Of a DNA stretch of 10,528 bases, positions 5,454 to 10,528 are shown in pieces (the first letter of the stretch is position 1; each line of letters starts with the position of its first letter). Source of the DNA: Helicobacteraceae bacterium (lineage in GTDB: Bacteria > Campylobacterota > Campylobacteria > Campylobacterales > SZUA-545); assembly GCA_031276985.1 (NCBI GenBank), contig JAISMA010000127.1, forward strand, positions 1-10,528, in the 5' to 3' direction. The notes under the pieces were generated by a model. That model was not told where the DNA came from. It did not search any database and saw only the letters and a program-made list of their open reading frames with translations. The position numbers and the translations under genes were made by a program.

Positions 5454-8324
5454 CTAAAGAGATTCGGCGAGTTTTTTTAGCTCTCGTTCAAACGAGGCGA
5501 CATTGGTTTCCATACGCCATTTTATATTACCGCCGATCGCCCTAAAAGCCTTTTCTTGCGCGTCTATCGCTACTTGTTCCAAAAGGCGCGGATTTTCACT
5601 TTTTGCTTCAATGATTAAATGCAATTCTATTTTTTCATCATTTCCAATAGCGTAGACAAAATCGGGGCTAGTAGCGCCTCCCGTATATGTCGGCAACATA
5701 ATACTTTTCTTTGGTAGTTTGCCATAAACCACGATATCTCTAGGCGGTTTAACCTTTAATATCTCTAATTCCAGATCGCTATCGTACGCGATAATATTTT
5801 CGTAAAGATAGCGATCCAAATCTACGATTCTTCTGTCGGCGGTTTTTGTTCCAATAACGCCTTGTTTTAATTCGTCCATGAACTCTCCATTTTCCGCAAA
5901 TATGCTTGTACGCGCGGAATAATCAAGCGAAGAATAATTAAATTTCTGCCTGAATATCTCGGCGAACTTCGTTTCAAAGCGTTTGACTATGTTGTCTAGC
6001 GTTTGCGTATTAAATAATTCGTTTGGAGTTTTCTTGTTTACGCGGGCGACGATTAGCGCTTTATGAAGCGATGGAATCGGCAGACAAGTTTGCTTATTTA
6101 ACCGTTTGAGAAATTCGCCGTATGGAATAATGCCTAGATCGCTTTTTGCGCTTGAGTATCCGCCTTTTTCTAAAGAGATACTATCTTTATCGGCGTATAA
6201 AAACGTATCAACGATCTCTATTGAAGGCTCTACGAATAGATCGTCGATAGCAAATATAGTTTTGAGCGCGTTTTCTAGTTCGTTATTGTCGACTTTTTCA
6301 AAACGTAGCATATAGCGTTTTTTTACTGTATCCCAAAGCTCTTTTAACTTGCTAAAATTACTTTTGTTTAGGCGCACATTTTCTTTTTGCGGCAAATCTT
6401 GATTGGTGATTTTGCCGTCTTTTACTTTTATTCCGCTATCGTCGGGCAGAAGCGCAAAAAATCTGTCTATGTCAAGAATATTTTTATCGCGATCTATGAT
6501 TTTATTGCTCAATAAATTTATAAAAGCTGCGTCCATATCGTCGGCATATCCGTATTTTACAAGTTCGTCTAATATCGTATCGTTGATTTTCCCTTCAATC
6601 AATTTAGCGCCGTCGGCATTTATCTCGCCAACTAACTTTTTTGCAAATTCCCTTTCGGAATAATCTATAATGTAAGTTAGGCGAAAATCTTCGGCGCTAT
6701 CTTGCGAGGCGACTCTTGTTCCATTTTCGTCAAACGGCAAACGCAAACCGCGCCCAACCTCCTGTAATTTACTTATTTCTGAACCAGAGGAGCGCAATTT
6801 TGCTATAACAAAAATATTCGGATTATCCCACCCTTCGCGCAAAGTCCATTTAGAAAACAAAAATCGCCTTGTATTCCATTCGCCGTCATTATTTTTGAAT
6901 CGAAGCATTTGTTCTTTGTTGCGTAAAATATCGTCTACTTCTTTTTGAATAATTTCGTCGTTTTTCTTTGCGTTATCGTCGGCAAAATATCCCGCGATCG
7001 TCGCGCCTATGTCGCGCAACGAGGCTTCTAAAAACTCTTTATACTCTCCGCTTGCCGTTTTAATTTCGTTTTGCAGTCTTATTTTTAACAGTTCTTCAAA
7101 TTTTACTCGCAACCAGCCGCGATTTTCGCCGTCGCCTCTAAACGACGCAACGCTATCGATAAAAAATAAAGTATTTGTTTTTATGCGCGGCGGATTTTCG
7201 CCCGCGTGTTTGCGGTAGAAATTATCCCGTTCTTTTTCAAAATGCGCTTCTAGCGCTTGGGTTAAAAGCAAAGTTTGATAGTCGCTTGAATAGATTTGCG
7301 GACTTAGCTCTAAGCCAATATCGATCGCTAATTCGTTAGACAACTTTAATTGCGTTGCGTAGTTTTTGTCAAATTCAAGCGTCAAAGCGCCTTCAAACGC
7401 CGTATCGACAATCGAAAGCGATTCGCCTACTTTTATCTCTTTGTCTCCAATAACGGCGCTTTTGCCTTTTTTGACCGATTTTACCTTGTATTTTTTGCCG
7501 TTTAGATCTTTTAACGCCGGGTATTGGATATGTACGCTCTTTACGAATCCGTCGTTGAAGGCTTTTACCGCGTTAAGATCGTAGACTAAGTTTTCATAAT
7601 CTATTGTTTTATCTATTATTTTTTGTTTGCCTTTGCCGACGCTTATTTCTTTATATGGAAAAGTTGCGCCAAAACGGATAATAAGTTGCGGCGATATATT
7701 TTCTTTTATATTTTGCCATGCTTTGCCGTCTTTTTTGAAGCGGTGCGGCTCGTCGATAATCACGATCGGGCGTACGGCTTTTAGCCCGTCGACCGGGCGA
7801 TTGATTGAGCCTAATAAATTGGTATCGTAATCGTTTCGCGTCATCGAAACGGAAGACAACATCGCGTCGTTTAATAAAAGCGCGTTGATTGTTTTACCTT
7901 CGGCTTTAGAGCCGTCGCAAAATCGACGTAAGGCTTCGGGAATTTGTTTTCGCTTGCCTTTTTTTATATCGAAATCGCCCGCGTTTATAACGCTTAAACT
8001 AATAGTTTGATTGGCGAATTCCTGCTTAAAATGTCGATTCCACTCATCGGAGGCGATAGACATTTTAACGCCCTCTTTTATAGCTATGCTTGGAACAATT
8101 ATAATGAATTTGAAAAAATCAAAGCGTTGTTTAAGCTCATGCATAAGGCGCGTATAAACATAGGTTTTGCCCGTGCCCGTTTCCATTTTTACGTCGATGT
8201 TGCGCGTATTTCTTAATATGGGGTTGGCGTTGAAACTAGCGTTTTCTCTTATGTTTTCGCTATAGATCGATTTGATTGCGCTATTTATAGCGTCTAATTG
8301 ATATTCTAATTTTTCAAGGCGCAT
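5454..8324 (-). CDS. res: Type III restriction enzyme Res subunit (SF2 translocase + PD-(D/E)XK nuclease)
   Basis: A 956-residue subunit that couples ATP hydrolysis to motion along DNA and cleaves when two unmethylated sites meet. The N-terminal SF2 helicase core shows the Walker A motif TGTGKT (49-54), motif II DEPH (191-194), motif III GATF (219-222) and motif VI QEVGRGLRLP at about 517-527. The C-terminal nuclease shows SPDF...IIEAKSE, so the catalytic residues are probably Asp888, Glu906 and Lys908. These lie close to the equivalent positions in EcoP15I (D898, E916, K918, from memory). Length matches the family and no stop or frameshift interrupts it, so it should be functional. The ATG shares one base with the mod stop (TAATG), with GGAGA eight bases upstream, giving coupled translation in the usual mod-res order. 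It needs Mod for DNA recognition. Confidence 0.95.
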   Translation of the reverse strand: MRLEKLEYQLDAINSAIKSIYSENIRENASFNANPILRNTRNIDVKMETGTGKTYVYTRLMHELKQRFDFFKFIIIVPSIAIKEGVKMSIASDEWNRHFKQEFANQTISLSVINAGDFDIKKGKRKQIPEALRRFCDGSKAEGKTINALLLNDAMLSSVSMTRNDYDTNLLGSINRPVDGLKAVRPIVIIDEPHRFKKDGKAWQNIKENISPQLIIRFGATFPYKEISVGKGKQKIIDKTIDYENLVYDLNAVKAFNDGFVKSVHIQYPALKDLNGKKYKVKSVKKGKSAVIGDKEIKVGESLSIVDTAFEGALTLEFDKNYATQLKLSNELAIDIGLELSPQIYSSDYQTLLLTQALEAHFEKERDNFYRKHAGENPPRIKTNTLFFIDSVASFRGDGENRGWLRVKFEELLKIRLQNEIKTASGEYKEFLEASLRDIGATIAGYFADDNAKKNDEIIQKEVDDILRNKEQMLRFKNNDGEWNTRRFLFSKWTLREGWDNPNIFVIAKLRSSGSEISKLQEVGRGLRLPFDENGTRVASQDSAEDFRLTYIIDYSEREFAKKLVGEINADGAKLIEGKINDTILDELVKYGYADDMDAAFINLLSNKIIDRDKNILDIDRFFALLPDDSGIKVKDGKITNQDLPQKENVRLNKSNFSKLKELWDTVKKRYMLRFEKVDNNELENALKTIFAIDDLFVEPSIEIVDTFLYADKDSISLEKGGYSSAKSDLGIIPYGEFLKRLNKQTCLPIPSLHKALIVARVNKKTPNELFNTQTLDNIVKRFETKFAEIFRQKFNYSSLDYSARTSIFAENGEFMDELKQGVIGTKTADRRIVDLDRYLYENIIAYDSDLELEILKVKPPRDIVVYGKLPKKSIMLPTYTGGATSPDFVYAIGNDEKIELHLIIEAKSENPRLLEQVAIDAQEKAFRAIGGNIKWRMETNVASFERELKKLAESL

Positions 8325-10285
8325 TAGTATCTCTCCAAAATTATCGGCGGATTGTCAAGATTTGTTTTGATATTTGTCTTTAGTTCGCGCATAACTTCAA
8401 ACGAAAACGAATATGGATAAATGACGATCGTATTTACGCAAAGCTCATTTTTACCGATTTTATTTAGTAGCGATTTGAGCGCATGCGTATCAAATCCTTG
8501 ATTTATCAAATAAACAATAGCGGCTTCCTTGACGTAATGCGCCGTATATTGCGCGAATTCTATGTTTTCTATATGCGTATTAAACGTGAAACCGTCGTCG
8601 ATTAGCCATGTAGCAAGCAATGTATCAAGCCCGTTTGTTTCGCTTTGCGGATAGGCAAACGGCGTTATCATATCGTCGTTAAACAAACTCTGATCGGTTG
8701 GATCAAACTCTATGATCTTGTCGATAGTTTGAATATCGGGGGTAATTAAACGAAAATGCTTAAAACCGCAGTCGAGATTTTGCGCGTTTAATCCCGCTTC
8801 GGATTTGATTTTTTGCGCGGCGCGTTTTATGCGCTCGCGGGCTATTTCGTCGATAGTATTATAACCCGCCTTTCGCGCTTCGCTGTCCGCGTTTGTGGGT
8901 TCGTCTAACTGAACCATAATAAACTGACGATTACCGCCGTCTTCGGCGTTTAACTCTATTACCGCCTGCGCGGTTGTTCCGCTGCCCGCAAAAAAATCTA
9001 AAATAATAGCGTTTTTATCGAAATGGTTTATGGCGTTAATAAGATGTTTTATTAGCGCTGTAGGTTTTGGAAAACTAAAAATCTTATTATCGAATAACTC
9101 CGCAAAATCTTTTGTTCCGTCTTGCGATAAACCAGCCTCTTTTGGCAGTAGCGTACTTAGTTGCATATATCCAAATTGTTCGCCCAATTTTTCCGCGTCG
9201 TCGTCTTTGAAATAACGAAACGACGGCTTTGATATGTTAAGAAAATCGTAATCGCCCGGAAATATAATACGTTTTTGCTCGTAGTATTTCTCGAAAGTGT
9301 CTTTTGTGATCGCCCACGTTCTATTAGGATTTGCCGCATACTCCGCTCCGTTTTTTGGATCGATCATCGTAAAAAAGCTGTTTGGTCGCTCGCTCGCGCT
9401 TCTTTGGCTCGTGAGATCGTGCAAACGCCAAGGGCGATTTGGAAAATCCGCCGTTTCAAAGTATTTGCGCGTTCCGCCTTTGACGCCAGCGGTGAATTCA
9501 TTCGTTTTTGCGTAGCATAAAATCCATTCGTAATCCTGCGAAACGCCAAACGGCACGTCGGATTTAGCCGTTCGTTTTCTCCACGGAAATAGCGCGGCAA
9601 AATTACCTTCGCCGAAAATATCGTCCATTAGCAGTTTCAGATTTGCCTGTTCGTTATCGTCGATTGAAACGAAAATTACGCCGTCGTCTTTTAAGAGTTT
9701 TTGCGCGATTTTAAGTCGCGGATACATAAAGGTAAGCCACGCGCTATGAGAGCTTCTACCTTGAATGGATTTTAGCCTTGCTATTTCGTTGTCGTTGTAG
9801 CCAAGCGCGTTTTTTAACTTTTCGTCGTCAAATTCGAATTTGTCGTTATAAACAAACTCCTGTCCCGTGTTGTACGGCGGATCGATATAAATCATCTTGA
9901 TCTTATTTTCATAAGCGTTTTGCAAATGCCGTAACGCCTCGATATTATCGCCCGTAATAAATACGTTGGCGCTGTTTTTATTTTCCGCTTTGTCGTTGTG
10001 GGCGCGATCGGGAGCGATCATGGTTTCAGAAGCGCGTCCCGTTTGCAATTTTGCGTAATCTTTGCCGATGAAACTTAATTTATAGCCGTCGCGTACTTCG
10101 TTTATATTGCTTGTTTTTAACTCTTCGAGAAACTTATCGGTCTTAAAATCGCCGTTTGCGTCAAAAAATTGTTGAAAATGCGTTTTGAGAGTATTTATTA
10201 ACGCGCCGTTTGGCAAAACGCGATTATTATTGATAATCGCCGCGCCCAATCCGCCGCCTTTAGCCTTTTGTTCTTCACGCGCCAT
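8324..10285 (-). CDS. mod: Type III N6-adenine DNA methyltransferase Mod subunit
   Basis: A 653-residue methyltransferase that recognises a short asymmetric site, methylates adenine on one strand with S-adenosylmethionine, and gives Res its specificity. The motif order is that of the beta class: catalytic DPPYNTG (135-141) comes first and the AdoMet-binding FFAGSGTT (about 430-437) after it. The roughly 290 residues between include the likely target-recognition domain (about 215-400). A C-terminal part of about 200 residues is typical of the type III dimerisation/Res-contact region. I start it at the ATG at 10285, which has AAGGAT (plus-strand 10291-10296) upstream. A TTG further upstream at 10348 would add 21 residues but has no ribosome binding site. 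No long simple repeat is visible, unlike phase-variable Helicobacter and Neisseria mod genes; the longest run is a T7 in the FFAG codons. The recognition sequence cannot be predicted. Confidence 0.95.
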   Translation of the reverse strand: MAREEQKAKGGGLGAAIINNNRVLPNGALINTLKTHFQQFFDANGDFKTDKFLEELKTSNINEVRDGYKLSFIGKDYAKLQTGRASETMIAPDRAHNDKAENKNSANVFITGDNIEALRHLQNAYENKIKMIYIDPPYNTGQEFVYNDKFEFDDEKLKNALGYNDNEIARLKSIQGRSSHSAWLTFMYPRLKIAQKLLKDDGVIFVSIDDNEQANLKLLMDDIFGEGNFAALFPWRKRTAKSDVPFGVSQDYEWILCYAKTNEFTAGVKGGTRKYFETADFPNRPWRLHDLTSQRSASERPNSFFTMIDPKNGAEYAANPNRTWAITKDTFEKYYEQKRIIFPGDYDFLNISKPSFRYFKDDDAEKLGEQFGYMQLSTLLPKEAGLSQDGTKDFAELFDNKIFSFPKPTALIKHLINAINHFDKNAIILDFFAGSGTTAQAVIELNAEDGGNRQFIMVQLDEPTNADSEARKAGYNTIDEIARERIKRAAQKIKSEAGLNAQNLDCGFKHFRLITPDIQTIDKIIEFDPTDQSLFNDDMITPFAYPQSETNGLDTLLATWLIDDGFTFNTHIENIEFAQYTAHYVKEAAIVYLINQGFDTHALKSLLNKIGKNELCVNTIVIYPYSFSFEVMRELKTNIKTNLDNPPIILERY

Positions 10286-10290
10286 TTTAT

Positions 10291-10296
10291 ATCCTT
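10291..10296 (-). promoter_or_regulatory. Ribosome binding site that sets the mod start
   Basis: Minus strand AAGGAT, six bases before the ATG at 10285. It favours a 653-residue Mod starting MAREEQKAKGG over the longer TTG-initiated version, whose first 21 residues do not look like a type III Mod N-terminus. Confidence 0.65.
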
Positions 10297-10358
10297 GCGA
10301 TCCAATTGGTTTAGATTTCGCAATTAAAGCGAAAACGGCGTTAAACAAGCGCCGACGC

Positions 10359-10390
10359 GATCGCCGATTGCGCGAAGCAAAACGGCGATC
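10359..10390. terminator. Imperfect hairpin in the porB-mod gap, possible terminator
   Basis: The outer arms GATCGCCG (10359-10366) and CGGCGATC (10383-10390) pair over 8 bp. Inside them TTGC (10368-10371) pairs with GCAA (10377-10380) around a GCGAA loop, leaving a 1/2-base internal bulge. It lies 16 bases after the porB stop, where a terminator would be expected. It lacks a following U run (the minus strand continues GCGTCGGCG), so termination is only possible, not shown. A GCGATCGC palindrome (10357-10364) overlaps the left arm. Confidence 0.4.
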
Positions 10391-10405
10391 AAGAAAGGCT
10401 TTGGG

Positions 10406-10528
10406 CTAAACGCCCGCGTCTTGGCGGCGGCGCAAGTAATCCCATTGCGCGTCGACGTTCTTTTGCCACTGCTCTAAAATATGCGCGTTTTCGGGCTTGA
10501 AAAGGTGCTTAAAACGCCCTTGCAACGC
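10406..10528 (-). CDS. porB: Partial gene: C-terminus of probable pyruvate:ferredoxin oxidoreductase beta subunit
   Basis: The last 40 codons of a gene entering from the right edge, ending in TAG at 10408-10406. The peptide contains LQGRFKHLFKPEN followed by a helix with HILEQWQKNVDAQWDYL and a basic tail. This resembles, by recall, the C-terminus of PorB, the thiamine-diphosphate subunit of the four-subunit pyruvate (or 2-oxoacid) oxidoreductase of Helicobacter and Campylobacter, where a 'GRF.HL' block precedes the final helix. That enzyme decarboxylates pyruvate to acetyl-CoA and reduces ferredoxin or flavodoxin. No catalytic residues are in the visible part, so the call rests on this short tail only. 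It is co-directional with mod but 120 bases away, with a hairpin between, and is probably a separate unit. Confidence 0.6.
   Translation of the reverse strand, partial: ALQGRFKHLFKPENAHILEQWQKNVDAQWDYLRRRQDAGV

Noticed and set aside
8974..9010. A7/T7 run in mod as a phase-variation tract
   Set aside because: Seven bases encoding the conserved AdoMet-motif phenylalanines is short and constrained by function; no strong evidence of slippage.
10286..10348. TTG-initiated 21-residue N-terminal extension of Mod
   Set aside because: It has no ribosome binding site before the TTG, while the ATG at 10285 has AAGGAT at good spacing and gives a Mod-like N-terminus.
1..10528. CRISPR arrays, tRNA or rRNA genes, insertion sequences, attachment sites
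   Set aside because: I saw no regularly spaced repeats, cloverleaf-like sequences, transposase motifs or paired terminal repeats with target duplications.

Overview
The window looks like a chromosomal segment of a Campylobacterota (Epsilonproteobacteria) bacterium, probably in or near the Helicobacter/Wolinella/Sulfurimonas part of the phylum. The evidence is a PgbA-type plasminogen-binding N-terminal-domain gene directly upstream of and overlapping a glcD-type FAD oxidase (as I recall, the order HP0508-HP0509 in Helicobacter pylori), a Cache-domain membrane protein of a family I associate with this phylum, and a probable pyruvate:ferredoxin oxidoreductase beta subunit at the right edge. By eye the GC content is in the low-to-mid forties. 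A nifQ gene suggests a strain that fixes nitrogen or has done so recently.

Layout: 1-65 (minus) is the first codons of an unidentified membrane-anchored protein. 177-2670 (minus) is a compact three-gene unit: a small secreted hypothetical protein, a PgbA-domain protein and a GlcD-type oxidase. A TATAAT promoter candidate lies at its head (2719-2724). 2836-3393 (plus) is nifQ, transcribed divergently from that unit. 3394-3458 is a convergent intergenic stretch with a perfect 8-bp hairpin. 3459-10285 (minus) is a four-gene co-directional run. In transcription order it holds mod, then res, of a complete type III restriction-modification system (joined by a TAATG overlap), then a TM-anchored protein with a DUF6694-like N-terminal region, then a Cache (PDC) sensor protein with four C-terminal membrane helices. 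10406-10528 (minus) is the C-terminus of probable PorB, separated from mod by a 120-nt gap holding a long imperfect hairpin.

How the parts relate: Mod and Res should form a Mod2Res1/Mod2Res2-type complex that protects self DNA by N6-adenine methylation and cuts unmodified DNA. NifQ supplies Mo-Fe-S precursor for FeMo-cofactor. GlcD oxidises a small 2-hydroxy acid into the respiratory chain. The two genes after res could be accessory to the RM system or simply flanking genes. No new defence system is demonstrated. The least explained items are the 323-aa gene just after res and the strong local enrichment of the palindromes GCGATCGC and CGATCG. No gap between genes exceeds 300 bases.
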